Positions 50,747 through 60,240 of a DNA stretch of 64,000 nucleotides are shown here, piece after piece (the first letter of the stretch is position 1; every line of letters starts with the position of its first letter). The stretch spans positions 806,001-870,000 of the forward strand of contig JBMNHO010000002.1 of assembly GCA_050950425.1 (NCBI GenBank). The letters are read 5' to 3'. The position numbers and the translations under genes are program-made. This DNA is from RGIG529 sp050950425 (lineage in GTDB: Bacteria; Bacillota; Clostridia; Oscillospirales; Oscillospiraceae). The notes under the pieces are model-generated. The model had not been told where the DNA came from. It searched no databases and saw nothing but the letters and a program-made list of their open reading frames with translations.

Positions 50747-52069
50747 TCACCGTTTCAGCAGCGACCAGCCGCTGGCGCCAAAAACGGTTTTCGTTGCATA
50801 ATGCTCCACTTCCCAGACCACTTGTTCTAAATCTATGGTGTGGAATGTCCCATTCTCATATATGATCGTTCCCCTTACCATATTCATCACCACGTCATTT
50901 CCTCTGGCGGCATATACAACGTTGGACGCCACGTCGTGACAGGGGATCAAATGGGGCCGCCTGAAATCCAGCAGAATTAAGCTGGCGTCGCACCCCACGG
51001 CAATCCGCCCGCTGTTGCGCCCTTGGGCCCGGGCGCCGTTTACCGTTGCCATTTTCAAAGCTTCCAGGGGGGAAACGGCCTGGGGAGACTGGGTGGTCCC
51101 TTTGTGCAGGATGGCCGCCAGCTTCACTTCCTCCAATAAATCGTGGCTGTTGTTGGAAGAAACACCGTCTGTCCCCAAGGCTACGTTGACCCCCGCCTGC
51201 AAAAAAGCGGGAACGGGGGCCACGCCGCTGCCCAGCTTTAAGTTGCTCACCGGGTTGTGAGCCACGGTGACACCACGCCTTGCAAACAGGGCAATGTCCT
51301 CCGGCTCCGCCCAGACGCAGTGGGCGGCAACGGCCCGGGTGTTCCAAACGCCGCATTCGTCCAGGGCCTGGGCCGGCGTTTTCCCGTTTCGTTCCAAGGA
51401 ACCCTCGTGCTCCTGCTTTGTCTCGGAGCAATGCACATGCATGCCCAGCCGATGTTCCATGGCATAGTCCGCCAAGTACCGCCACACCCGATCGTACGAC
51501 GTGTATTCTCCGTGGATGGACACATCCACTTGGATCTGTCCGTCTCCGTATCCGTGCCACCGAGAGACGAGCGCCCGCATCTCTTGGCATGCTTTGCTTT
51601 TTTCCGGGTCAAACCCGGGGGAAAACTGGGTCGTCCCCCGGCTGATGTTGGCGCACAGCCCGGCTTTGAGGGTCTCTTCGACGATTTCATCGCAAAAATA
51701 GTACATATCGGAAAAAGATGCAATGCCCGAGGCGATCATCTCCGCAAGACCCAAAGCCGTCCCGGCGCGGACGGCCCTTGCGTCCAGCCGGGCTTCCGCC
51801 GGAAAAATATAATCGTTCAGCCAAGTTTGCAGGTCATATCCGTCCGCGTACCCCCGCATTAGCGTCATGGGAACATGGGTATGGGCGTTCACAAGGCCGG
51901 GCATCAGCACCTTCCCCGTCCCGTCGATTTCCCGGCCCTCAAATGGTTCCGGCCTTTCTTGCCCTACAAAAACGATCTGTTTGCCCGACACCTGCACATA
52001 GGCATCTGTCAAAATCGTCCCCGCGTCATCCATCAAGACGGCTGCCACATGGGAAAATAAAGTATCCAT
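50747..52069 (-). CDS. mtaD: 5-Methylthioadenosine/S-adenosylhomocysteine deaminase
   Basis: 440 residues of the metal-dependent amidohydrolase superfamily: NAHTHVPMTLMRG (metal His pair), HCSETKQEHEGS, and GTDGVSSNNSHDLLEEV, the MtaD/SahH-type pattern. It deaminates MTA or SAH at the purine ring. The ATG with AAGAGAG ahead is preferred over TTG 18 nt upstream. The following PNP gene is a natural salvage partner. Confidence 0.88.
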   Translation of the reverse strand: MDTLFSHVAAVLMDDAGTILTDAYVQVSGKQIVFVGQERPEPFEGREIDGTGKVLMPGLVNAHTHVPMTLMRGYADGYDLQTWLNDYIFPAEARLDARAVRAGTALGLAEMIASGIASFSDMYYFCDEIVEETLKAGLCANISRGTTQFSPGFDPEKSKACQEMRALVSRWHGYGDGQIQVDVSIHGEYTSYDRVWRYLADYAMEHRLGMHVHCSETKQEHEGSLERNGKTPAQALDECGVWNTRAVAAHCVWAEPEDIALFARRGVTVAHNPVSNLKLGSGVAPVPAFLQAGVNVALGTDGVSSNNSHDLLEEVKLAAILHKGTTQSPQAVSPLEALKMATVNGARAQGRNSGRIAVGCDASLILLDFRRPHLIPCHDVASNVVYAARGNDVVMNMVRGTIIYENGTFHTIDLEQVVWEVEHYATKTVFGASGWSLLKR

Positions 52070-52088
52070 TGCGTTCTCTCTTTTCAAT

Positions 52089-52122
52089 GTGGGGCAGAAC
52101 CGAACACTCGATCCTGCCCCAT
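52089..52122. other. Hairpin between mtaD and the phosphorylase gene
   Basis: TGGGGCAG / CTGCCCCA around a 16-nt loop. No T-run on either strand, so an attenuator or RNA processing site is as likely as a terminator. Confidence 0.4.
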
Positions 52123-52134
52123 TCTTTCATTCAT

Positions 52135-52965
52135 TCACGCTTCCAAAGCGTTCAGACATGCCAGCACAAGCTTTGAAAATTTATCCTGGCACGCGGCGCC
52201 GGCTTCCAGCACCTCCCGCTCCGACAAGGGCTGCTCCAAAATACCAGCCGCCATATTGGACAAAAGGGTAAAGCCCAGCACCTGCATCCCGCAATGGGCC
52301 GCCGCGATCACTTCCGGTACCGTCGACATGCCCACCGCGTCCGCGCCAAGCACCCGGGCCGCGCGAATTTCCGCCGGAGTTTCATACTGGGGGCCGGGGA
52401 AATACATGTACACGCCCTCCTCCAGGGGAATCTGCAGCGCCTTGGCACAATCTTTTGCCATGCGCCGGAGCGTTTTCGTATACAGAAAAGAGGCATCCGG
52501 AAAGCGGGGGCCAAATGCATCTACGTTCTCCCCCCGCAAGGGGCCGTCCCCATACAGCTTGATGTGATCGGTAATCAGCATCAGGCCGCCCGGCCGAAAC
52601 GACAGATTCACCGCCCCCGCCGCATTGGTCACAAACAGAGTCTTTGCCCCCAACAGGTGCAGCACACGCAGGGGATACGCCACCTCTTCGTGGCTGTAGC
52701 CTTCGTAATAATGAATCCTTCCCTGCATAACGGCGACCCGCTTACCCTGCAAATAGCCGAACACGAGCCTGCCCTGGTGCCCCGGCGCCGTGGACGACCT
52801 GAAATGAGGGATCGTTTCATAGGGGATGGAAACGGCCTTTTCCACCAGATCGCCCAGAAACCCCAGGCCGGACCCTAAGATAAGCGCCACTTCCGGAGAA
52901 AAGTCACCGATGTTTGACGAAATGGCAGCCGCGCTTTCCTGATAATGCTTCAGCGGAACGCTCAT
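52135..52965 (-). CDS. punA: Purine nucleoside phosphorylase type I
   Basis: 276 residues: LILGSGLGFLGD, GRIHYYEGYSHEE, VTNAAGAVNLSFRPGG and AVGMSTVPEVIAAAHCGMQVLGFTLLSNMAAG, the trimeric PNP pattern. It splits purine nucleosides into base and ribose 1-phosphate. The start overlaps the previous stop (ATGA). mtaD follows on the same strand, so the pair may form one salvage unit with the upstream zinc-ribbon gene. Confidence 0.92.
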   Translation of the reverse strand: MSVPLKHYQESAAAISSNIGDFSPEVALILGSGLGFLGDLVEKAVSIPYETIPHFRSSTAPGHQGRLVFGYLQGKRVAVMQGRIHYYEGYSHEEVAYPLRVLHLLGAKTLFVTNAAGAVNLSFRPGGLMLITDHIKLYGDGPLRGENVDAFGPRFPDASFLYTKTLRRMAKDCAKALQIPLEEGVYMYFPGPQYETPAEIRAARVLGADAVGMSTVPEVIAAAHCGMQVLGFTLLSNMAAGILEQPLSEREVLEAGAACQDKFSKLVLACLNALEA

Positions 52966-53354
52966 AGCCCGATCCCGCATTTTTTGCAAAACACGTCTCC
53001 CTTGCTGCAGGCTGCGCCGCAGCGAGGGCATTGCTTGCTTTTTTTCAGCGCGCTGATCTCCTCTTGCAGCTGCGCGATTTTTTCCTTCTTCTGATCAATG
53101 GCGGAGAGCTTCCCCTCCAGCACCGATTCATCCACTTCCACGCCAATGTGCGTGTCATAGACAATCTGACCGATTTCTTTTAATAAAGGCGCAATTTCGC
53201 TGTTTAAATCAAACACACGAAGATTCAATTTGGCGATGTCCAGCATCTCTCCCGCATGCTTCCCCGCCTGCCGCGCTGTATTACCCGCCATCGCCCCTAC
53301 CGTTCCGGCTGTATTTTTCACCTTTTCCAATAAGTCTTTTACACGATTGTCCAT
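52962..53354 (-). CDS. Coiled-coil protein with C-terminal zinc ribbon
   Basis: 130 residues: N-terminal helix (DNRVKDLLEKVKNTAGTVGAMAG), an acidic middle, a coiled coil (EGKLSAIDQKKEKIAQLQEEISALKK), then CPRCGAACSKGDVFCKKCG, four cysteines of a zinc ribbon. The family is common in Clostridia but has no known function to me. GGAGGGAC precedes the ATG. It overlaps the phosphorylase start by 4 nt. Confidence 0.78.
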   Translation of the reverse strand: MDNRVKDLLEKVKNTAGTVGAMAGNTARQAGKHAGEMLDIAKLNLRVFDLNSEIAPLLKEIGQIVYDTHIGVEVDESVLEGKLSAIDQKKEKIAQLQEEISALKKSKQCPRCGAACSKGDVFCKKCGIGL

Positions 53355-53398
53355 TTCTGTCCCTCCTTCAGAACAGGTTGCGCCCCGGCGCAATCATA

Positions 53399-54250
53399 TT
53401 ATTTTTCAGCCTCTTTTGTTTTTACCTCAAGCGCTTCCACTGCCTGCACCGTCTGTTCCAGATGGCCGCCGGCGAACGTCTCAATGGTTCCGTTGTCGCA
53501 GGCCTTGGCTATTTCAGGGTCGATAGGCAGGCGATCCAGCACGGGCAAATCCCATTTCCGCGCCACTTGTTCCAGTTCGCTCTCTCCAAAAATAGAGTGC
53601 ATTTCACCGCAATGGGGGCATTGATAGGTGCTGTAGTTTTCCACCACGCCCAAAACGGGAATTTGCATCATTTGCGCCATTTTCACTGCCTTTTCCACGA
53701 TCATAGACACCAGCTCCTGGGGCGATGTTACCAAAATGACGCCGTCCATGGGAAGAGACTGAAACACAGTGAGGGGCACATCCCCCGTGCCGGGAGGCAG
53801 GTCCACCAGCATATAATCCACCTCGCCCCAGGTGACGTTGCTCCAAAACTGCCGCACCAGATCGGCCACAACAGGCCCGCGCCAAACCACAGGGTCCGTC
53901 TCGTTTTCCACCAGAAGGTTCAGCGACATGATGGAAATGCCCGTTTGGGTCTTTTTCGGCTCTGTGCCGAGGGCGCTTGCGGCGGCAAGGCCATGCACGC
54001 CGAAGGCCTTTGGAATGGAGGGCCCCGTAATATCGGCATCTAAAATGGCGACCTTGTGGCCCCGGCGCCGCAGCGCGACCGCGAGAGCCGAAGTGACAGA
54101 GCTTTTGCCCACGCCGCCCTTTCCGCTCATCACGCCGATGACGCGGGAGATGGAAGCGCCCGGGTTGGGCGGGATAGAAAAATCATACGCCTCGGGCTGT
54201 CCGCATCCGGCGGCGCAAGTATCGCAATGTTGGGTGCAAGATTCACTCAT
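53399..54250 (-). CDS. mrp: Mrp/NBP35-family Fe-S cluster carrier ATPase
   Basis: 283 residues: an N-terminal Cys cluster (CTQHCDTCAAGC, residues about 5-16), the P-loop GKGGVGKSS, LLDADITGPSI-type switch, LVDLPPGTGDV, and a second CPHC near 220. The two cysteine groups could hold a shared Fe-S cluster at the dimer interface as in NBP35/ApbC. Likely delivers clusters to apo-proteins; it may take them from SufCB encoded elsewhere in this window. Confidence 0.9.
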   Translation of the reverse strand: MSESCTQHCDTCAAGCGQPEAYDFSIPPNPGASISRVIGVMSGKGGVGKSSVTSALAVALRRRGHKVAILDADITGPSIPKAFGVHGLAAASALGTEPKKTQTGISIMSLNLLVENETDPVVWRGPVVADLVRQFWSNVTWGEVDYMLVDLPPGTGDVPLTVFQSLPMDGVILVTSPQELVSMIVEKAVKMAQMMQIPVLGVVENYSTYQCPHCGEMHSIFGESELEQVARKWDLPVLDRLPIDPEIAKACDNGTIETFAGGHLEQTVQAVEALEVKTKEAEK

Positions 54251-54279
54251 ATTGGTTTCACCATACCTTTCCTGTCAGA

Positions 54280-54312
54280 TTCGGCTCTCGTAGCAGAGCC
54301 GAACGTTCTTTT
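54280..54312. other. Hairpin between mrp and kinase genes
   Basis: TTCGGCTCT / AGAGCCGAA around a 6-nt loop, followed on the + strand by CGTTCTTTTTT. The T-run is on the wrong side to end the - strand kinase transcript, so its role is unclear. Confidence 0.45.
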
Positions 54313-54363
54313 TTCAAACAACCGTTCCAGCAACCGTTATTTTTCATCGGGGAAGCCCCGTCC

Positions 54364-55305
54364 TCAATACCGGTATCGGCCGCCCCCTATGAATTCCCGC
54401 AGCAGCGAGTCGTCGGACACAAGAGCGGGATTGATGGGCGCAAACGCGTCAAACGCGCAAAGCAAGCGCAAAATCTCCTCTCTCCGGGGGTTTTCCTCCG
54501 GAACGGCCGCCAAAAGCGGCGGCGCGAAATGCTTCATCACCAGCACTTCATAGGGCAAAGAGGAGTCCAATAAAATATCCGCCTTGTATTTAAACGGGGA
54601 AATATACTTTTTTTCTCCTCGCCGCACGTTTGCCCAGTGGGCCAAAGTAAACGTAACGTCGGAGCCCCGAAACTGATAATCCCGCACGGCTCGGCGCATC
54701 ATGCGCATCCAGGTGTTTTTGAAAAACACCTGATCCCCGTCCAGCACACTGGATCTGGCGCTGACATATAGCTTGATCGCCCCGGGGTGCCGGTCGCTCA
54801 GCGTGTCCCGCAGTGCGTGGATCCCTTCAAAAATGACAATTTCGCTGGGATGCACCCGAAGCCGCCTGCCGGCGGCGTCGTTGCGCATGTTGCGGGAAAA
54901 CTCAAATTTGGGGACGGTGATCTCTTCCCCTGTCTCCAGCATAGTGAAATGCCGGTTTAACAATTCCCAGTCTACACACGCCGGCGATTCATAGTCAATT
55001 TCCCCCTTCGGGGTGCGGGGGGCCGTTCCGGGGTCAACGGTGCAGAAATACTGATCCATGGAAACGGCGTGGGTGCCGACACCCAGGCGCCGCAGCGCCT
55101 CCTCCAGCTTTAACGCAATGGTGGTTTTCCCCGAGCCGGAGGGCCCGGAGAGCAACACAATGGGGGAGCGGCTGCGGTGTTCCAAAATCCACATGGCCGC
55201 TTCCTCTATCTTGCGGCGAAACAACACGTCGCTTTCCAGCAAGAACAGCTCCGGCTCTGTCCGGGCGCGGTGGTTGATTTCCTTCAATTGATAGGACAAA
55301 CGCAT
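54364..55305 (-). CDS. Uridine-kinase-like P-loop kinase
   Basis: 313 residues. A leading helical part (about 1-45), then LLSGPSGSGKTTIALKL (Walker A), SMDQYFCTVDPGTAPRT and a PRK/uridine-kinase fold continuing with FEGIHALRD. The last third has no clear match. The fold is that of the uridine kinase/phosphoribulokinase group; substrate is not certain. The gene lies only 5 nt after hemZ on the same strand, suggesting co-transcription. GTGAGGAGG runs into the ATG. Confidence 0.8.
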   Translation of the reverse strand: MRLSYQLKEINHRARTEPELFLLESDVLFRRKIEEAAMWILEHRSRSPIVLLSGPSGSGKTTIALKLEEALRRLGVGTHAVSMDQYFCTVDPGTAPRTPKGEIDYESPACVDWELLNRHFTMLETGEEITVPKFEFSRNMRNDAAGRRLRVHPSEIVIFEGIHALRDTLSDRHPGAIKLYVSARSSVLDGDQVFFKNTWMRMMRRAVRDYQFRGSDVTFTLAHWANVRRGEKKYISPFKYKADILLDSSLPYEVLVMKHFAPPLLAAVPEENPRREEILRLLCAFDAFAPINPALVSDDSLLREFIGGGRYRY

Positions 55306-55310
55306 CCTCC

Positions 55311-56810
55311 TCACGGGCGCCGTGTCTCTTCCCCGTCGCAAAACGTCAAAAGCGTTTCTTTTCCCTCTTTGACATGCGCCAAACGGCTGACATATTCATA
55401 AGGGTATTTGGGGTTGCAGACCCGGTTGATCAAGCCGCTGCTTGGGTTGACCAGCTTTGTGGTGCCGCCGGCGCCAAGGGACAAAATCGTATGCAGCTCT
55501 TCCATAATACAAATATTATAGACGCCTTCATACCCCGGCAGGCACCAACCCACGTTTTCAAAATTGCCGGCCATAAACTTTTGCCGATACAGATAATAGG
55601 GAACGTACCCTTTTTCCCGAAGCCGCCGCTCCGCGTAATCCAGCATCCGGCCCACTGCCTCCGCCGTCGGGATGTCTCGTCCTTCCAGCGCAAGACGGGA
55701 GCCCTTTTTCAGCGCCAATGTGTGTATTGTAATATTTTCCGGGTTCATTTCCAAGACTCTGTCCACAGAATAAGCAAAGCCTTCCGGGTCGTCCTCGGGG
55801 AGCCCGGCAATGAGATCCATATTGATGTCTCCAAATCCGGTGTCCCGGGCCAGCCGCATCACGTTTGGCACGTCCGCCGCCGTATGCCGCCGCCCGATGG
55901 CCGAAAGCACCGTGTCCCGCATGGTCTGGGGGTTGATGCTGATGCGGGTGGCGCCGCCCTTTAAAATGGCTTCCAGCTTTTCCTTTGTAATGGTGTCCGG
56001 CCGCCCGGCCTCTACAGTATATTCCGTACAATGGGAGAAATCAAATGTTTTTGCAATTTCATCCATCAATTTTTCCAGTTGCTTGGCCGAAAGGGTCGTG
56101 GGCGTGCCTCCGCCGATATAAACGCTGCGAATCTTTTTTCCCGCCCGCCGCACCACATCCCCCGCATGGCGGATTTCCTCGTGCAAAGAGGCGAGATACG
56201 GCTCCACCAGCTTCATGGATTTCTCCACCGAGTGGCTGACAAAAGAACAGTATACGCACCGGGTGGGGCAAAAGGGGATGCCCACATAAAGGGAAATCTC
56301 CTCCGGCGACAAAGACCGCCGAAGGGCAAGCCCCGCCTTGGCAGCGTCAATACAGAGCTTTCGCCTGGCCGGGGTAACGGCGTACACGTCCCGCAGCATC
56401 CGGTCTGCCGCTTCCTCCGTGTCTCCTGCTTCCAAAACCCGGGTGACGAGTTTCGCCGGGCGAATCCCCGTCAGCGCCCCCCAAGGCGGCGTCTCCCCCG
56501 TGCAGTCGCACGCGGCTTTGAAAAAAGAAAGCTTGATGATTTTCTGCAAAATACGGTCCGTTTCCAGCCGCCCTGTCAGCGTCTCTGTTTTGGCTCTGAC
56601 AAACCGGCTGTACCGCTTTCCGTCCCGCACCAAAACGGTATGGGCCGTTGTCCAAACGGCGCCCTTTGACACCGTGCTGCGGATATAGTTTTCCCCCACC
56701 GCCGGCTTTTCCCCGGGATATTCGGGCCGTTCCTCGGGAAACAGAACCAGCAGCATCTGCTCCACCGCGTATCGATAGTTGTGTCGTTCCAGATAGAGTT
56801 TCATACCCAT
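55311..56810 (-). CDS. hemZ: HemZ-like oxygen-independent coproporphyrinogen oxidase
   Basis: 499 residues: an N-terminal family-specific domain, then the radical SAM core with FCPTRCVYCSF (CxxxCxxC) near 172-182, VYIGGGTPTTLS, and NMDLIAGLPEDD; the C-terminal end is the HemN-like domain. HemZ-type enzymes take part in anaerobic heme synthesis or related radical chemistry in Firmicutes; activity as a coproporphyrinogen dehydrogenase is inferred from the family. Start can be either of two ATG codons 6 nt apart. Confidence 0.88.
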   Translation of the reverse strand: MGMKLYLERHNYRYAVEQMLLVLFPEERPEYPGEKPAVGENYIRSTVSKGAVWTTAHTVLVRDGKRYSRFVRAKTETLTGRLETDRILQKIIKLSFFKAACDCTGETPPWGALTGIRPAKLVTRVLEAGDTEEAADRMLRDVYAVTPARRKLCIDAAKAGLALRRSLSPEEISLYVGIPFCPTRCVYCSFVSHSVEKSMKLVEPYLASLHEEIRHAGDVVRRAGKKIRSVYIGGGTPTTLSAKQLEKLMDEIAKTFDFSHCTEYTVEAGRPDTITKEKLEAILKGGATRISINPQTMRDTVLSAIGRRHTAADVPNVMRLARDTGFGDINMDLIAGLPEDDPEGFAYSVDRVLEMNPENITIHTLALKKGSRLALEGRDIPTAEAVGRMLDYAERRLREKGYVPYYLYRQKFMAGNFENVGWCLPGYEGVYNICIMEELHTILSLGAGGTTKLVNPSSGLINRVCNPKYPYEYVSRLAHVKEGKETLLTFCDGEETRRP

Positions 56811-56858
56811 GCGCCCTGCGCCGGCGGGAAGCCCGCACCGGCATATGCCTTTCTCGTC

Positions 56859-57470
56859 CTATTTCACCGCTTCTCGCATATAAAAGTTGTTCGCCCGCTC
56901 CCTGGAAAGGGTAGACGGCGCTTCGTGCCCCGGGTAAACCTGGTAGTCCCCCGGCAAATCGTGAAGCCGCTTCAAAGACTGCAAAATCTCCTGATAGTTG
57001 CCGCCGTATAAATCTGTCCGCCCGCAGGAATCCCGAAACAGAGTGTCCCCCGTCAAAAGAACGTCTCCCACCTTCAGCGTCACAGACCCCTTGGAGTGGC
57101 CGGGGGTGTGCATCACCTCAATGGTCAGTCCGCCGAGGGAAAGGCAGTCCCCCTCCCCATAATATTGCAGCTGGGGAATGGGGCCGAATTGCAGCCCGCC
57201 GGCATCGGACCTGCCGCCGGCCACTTCGTCCTTGTGAATATACACCGGTACATTCAGCTGTTCCACAACACCTCTAACCCCTGTGGTATGGTCATAATGT
57301 CCATGCGTTAGCAAAACAAACTGTATGGTAAGTCCCAGTTCCCGCACCCCTTGCAAGATGCGATCCGGCTCGTCGCCGGGGTCAACGATTGCGCCAAGCT
57401 TCGTCTCTTCGTCGCCAATCAAGTAGCAGTTTGTCCCAATGGGGCCCACCTGCATCCGTTTTAAAATCAT
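56859..57470 (-). CDS. Metallo-beta-lactamase-fold hydrolase (glyoxalase II-like)
   Basis: 203 residues: CYLIGDEE, IVDPGDEPD, the metal motif THGHYDHTTG, HTPGHSKGSVTL and LTGDTLFRDSCGRTDL. These are the dinuclear metal ligands of the MBL fold. The family includes glyoxalase II and YqgX-like enzymes; the substrate is not certain. GGGAGG precedes the ATG. It lies in a - strand run with dtd and rel. Confidence 0.88.
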   Translation of the reverse strand: MILKRMQVGPIGTNCYLIGDEETKLGAIVDPGDEPDRILQGVRELGLTIQFVLLTHGHYDHTTGVRGVVEQLNVPVYIHKDEVAGGRSDAGGLQFGPIPQLQYYGEGDCLSLGGLTIEVMHTPGHSKGSVTLKVGDVLLTGDTLFRDSCGRTDLYGGNYQEILQSLKRLHDLPGDYQVYPGHEAPSTLSRERANNFYMREAVK

Positions 57471-57508
57471 ATTGGTTCCTCCCTTTTACAAGCATTTATG
57501 ATAAAACA

Positions 57509-57955
57509 TTATAAAGCATCCGTATCCAACACCAGGGTCACCGGCCCGTCGTTCACGGAAGAGACGGCCATGTCCGCTCCGAATGCGCCTGTTTCCACGG
57601 GAACTCCTTTGGCACGACAATGGGCCACAAACTGCTCGTACAGCAACCGCGCCGCATCCGGCCGGGCCGCCGCCAGAAAGTCCGGCCGGCGGCCTTTTTT
57701 GCAGTTCCCATACAGCGTAAACTGGGATACCACCAGCAGGCTGCCGCCTGCCTCTTCCAAGGAACGGTTCATCTTTCCCGCTTCGTCCTCAAAAACGCGC
57801 AGGCCTATGATTTTGTCCGCCAATTTTATCCCTTCCGCCTCCGTGTCCGTGTGGGTCACACCCAGCAGGACCAAGAAGCCTGCTCCGATCTCCCCGACAG
57901 ACGTCCCGTCCACCTTGACGGACGCGCCGGAAACCCGGGCCAGTACAGCACGCAT
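57509..57955 (-). CDS. dtd: D-aminoacyl-tRNA deacylase
   Basis: 148 residues: RVSGASVKVDGTSVGEIGAGFLVLLGVTH, SQFTLYGNCKKGRRPDF and the C-terminal NDGPVTLVLDTD, the active-site motifs of DTD. It removes D-amino acids from tRNAs. Located just downstream of rel on the same strand, a conserved pair in Firmicutes. GAGGGGAC precedes the ATG. Confidence 0.94.
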   Translation of the reverse strand: MRAVLARVSGASVKVDGTSVGEIGAGFLVLLGVTHTDTEAEGIKLADKIIGLRVFEDEAGKMNRSLEEAGGSLLVVSQFTLYGNCKKGRRPDFLAAARPDAARLLYEQFVAHCRAKGVPVETGAFGADMAVSSVNDGPVTLVLDTDAL

Positions 57956-57987
57956 CCCTTTGTCCCCTCTCTTAATTCCTGTCGCTT

Positions 57988-60195
57988 TTACCCGGTCACG
58001 CGCTTGACGAAAAACACACCGGAAATCTGGTGCAGTTTCTTCATCACGCTTTTGAGCTGATTCAAATCCTTCACGTCGATGACCAAATGCGCTACGGCCT
58101 GGTTGTTCCCCGTACCCCGCACAGACAAAGAGCCGACCCGCAGCTTTTCCGCCGCCAGAACGCTTGCAATGTCCATCACAAGGCCGTCTCGGTCTTTTGC
58201 CGAAATTTCCAGAGCGGTGCGGTACGTCATTTTGTCTCCGTCAATCCAGGAAACCTCCACCCATCTGCCCAGTTCTTCGGGATTACGCCGCTCAAACGCC
58301 GCGTTGGGGCAGTCCTGCCGGTGAATGGAAACGCCGTATCCCTTGGTGATAAAGCCCACCACAGGGTCCCCCCGCACAGGGGTGCAGCACCTTGAAAATT
58401 TGATCAGGCAGTTTTCAAGGCCCTGGACGGCGATCCCGGTTTCGGAGTGAAGCTGCTTTTTGGGCTGGGTCTGGGACGAAACCGTCCCCGTTTGGGCCAT
58501 GCGTTCCGCCGCGATCTTCTCCGTCCGTGTTTTGTTGATTCGGATCATTTCATCCCGAATCCGGTTCACGGCCTTCAGCGCCGTCAAGCCGCCGTATCCG
58601 ATGGCGGCGTACATTTCGTCCAGAGAGCCAAAGGACACTTTTTTCAGAACCTGAGGCAAAATGGATTCCTCTGTAATGGAAGCCATGGAAATGCCCGCCC
58701 GTTTCAGCTCGCTTTCAAAGCTGCTCTTCCCGTGAACAATGTTTTCCTCCCGCCGTTCCTTTTTGAACCATTGGCGGATTTTGTTTCGGGCCTCGTTGCT
58801 TTTTGCGATCTGCATCCAGTCCCGGCTGGGGCCATGGGCAGACTTGGAGGTGATCACTTCCACGATATCGCCGCTTTGCAGCACGGTGTCAAAGGGGACG
58901 ATCCGGTTGTTTACCTTCGCCGCCGTCATATGGTTGCCCACCGCGGAATGGATGTTGTACGCAAAATCGATGGGGGTGGCGCCGGCAGGCAAATTGATCA
59001 CGTCGCCCTTGGGCGTAAACACAAACGCCTCGTCGGCGAACATATCCACCTTCAGCGTGCGAACAAACTCCTCGGCGTCGGTGTCCTGCTGGCTTTCCAG
59101 CAGCTTACGCACCCACTCAAAGTTTTCCTCCGTTCCCAGCTTCCCGTTGAGGCCTCTTTTGTATTTCCAGTGGGCGGCAACGCCGTATTCCGCCGTGTGG
59201 TGCATATCCCAGGTGCGGATCTGCACCTCAAAAGGAATGCCCTCCCGCCCGATCACCGTGGTGTGAAGGGACTGGTACATGTTCGGCTTCGGTGTGCCGA
59301 TATAGTCTTTGAACCGGCCCAGCACCGGCTTGAACAGATCATGGATACAGCCAAGCACATTGTAGCACTCGGGAATGTCGTCCACAATGACACGAAAGGC
59401 ATACAGGTCATAAATTTCGTCCATGCCGATGTTCTGGGCGTGCATTTTTCGGTAAATGCTGTATATATGCTTCATGCGGCCAAAGACTTGGCATTTGATC
59501 TCCGCCTCTTTCATGCGCTCTTCGATTCTGTTTTGAATGCGTTCTAAAAATTCTTCATGAATGGTGCTGCGCCGGGCCAGACTTTTGGTGATCTCTTCAT
59601 ATCCCACGGGATCCAGATATTGAAGGGACAAATCCTCCAGCTCCCACTTCATTCTCTGCATACCCAGCCGATGGGCGATGGGCGCGTAGATCTGCATGGT
59701 CTCCAGCGCCTTCTCCCGTTGCTTTTGCTCGCTCTGGTAGTTCATGGTACGCATATTGTGCAAACGGTCGGCAATTTTAATCAAAATGACACGAATGTCT
59801 TTTGCCATCGCCATCAGCATTTTGCGCAGGTTTTCCGCTTGTTCCTCTTCTTTGCTGGTATACTGCACCCGGGTCAGCTTCGTCACGCCCTCGACCAAAT
59901 CTGCCACAGGATTTCCAAAGATTTTGGCAATTTCCGCGTGGGTGGCCTGGGTGTCCTCGATGCAGTCATGCAGCAGCGCGGCGATGATCGATTCGATATC
60001 AAGCCCCATTTCCGCCACAATCGTCGCAACGGCCAACGGATGAGTCACAAAGGGAGAACCATCTTTGCGCCGCTGCTGCACATGCGCGTTGTCCGCATAT
60101 GTAAATGCGAAAAACAAGCGGTTGGTATCCAGCGTGGGATTATACTGTTTTGCTTTTTCTTCCATTGCGTAATATTGTTCCAATACCGGATCCAC
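57988..60195 (-). CDS. rel: Bifunctional (p)ppGpp synthetase/hydrolase
   Basis: 735 residues with the full RelA/SpoT plan: HD hydrolase domain (FVTHPLAVATIVAEM ... ALLHDCIEDT, intact His-Asp), synthetase domain (YDLYAFRVIVDD), TGS domain (FTPKGDVINLPAGATPIDFAY), helical part and C-terminal ACT domain. It makes and degrades the stringent-response alarmone. AGGAGGT lies before the ATG. Both activities look present from the motifs. Confidence 0.95.
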   Translation of the reverse strand: MDPVLEQYYAMEEKAKQYNPTLDTNRLFFAFTYADNAHVQQRRKDGSPFVTHPLAVATIVAEMGLDIESIIAALLHDCIEDTQATHAEIAKIFGNPVADLVEGVTKLTRVQYTSKEEEQAENLRKMLMAMAKDIRVILIKIADRLHNMRTMNYQSEQKQREKALETMQIYAPIAHRLGMQRMKWELEDLSLQYLDPVGYEEITKSLARRSTIHEEFLERIQNRIEERMKEAEIKCQVFGRMKHIYSIYRKMHAQNIGMDEIYDLYAFRVIVDDIPECYNVLGCIHDLFKPVLGRFKDYIGTPKPNMYQSLHTTVIGREGIPFEVQIRTWDMHHTAEYGVAAHWKYKRGLNGKLGTEENFEWVRKLLESQQDTDAEEFVRTLKVDMFADEAFVFTPKGDVINLPAGATPIDFAYNIHSAVGNHMTAAKVNNRIVPFDTVLQSGDIVEVITSKSAHGPSRDWMQIAKSNEARNKIRQWFKKERREENIVHGKSSFESELKRAGISMASITEESILPQVLKKVSFGSLDEMYAAIGYGGLTALKAVNRIRDEMIRINKTRTEKIAAERMAQTGTVSSQTQPKKQLHSETGIAVQGLENCLIKFSRCCTPVRGDPVVGFITKGYGVSIHRQDCPNAAFERRNPEELGRWVEVSWIDGDKMTYRTALEISAKDRDGLVMDIASVLAAEKLRVGSLSVRGTGNNQAVAHLVIDVKDLNQLKSVMKKLHQISGVFFVKRVTG

Positions 60196-60240
60196 AGCGG
60201 CACCTCCTATCTATTCTTTTATTTCTATCGTTTTGATCCG

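Noticed and set aside
58447..59547. 366-codon frame antisense to rel
   Set aside because: Shadow frame over a well-conserved Rel protein.
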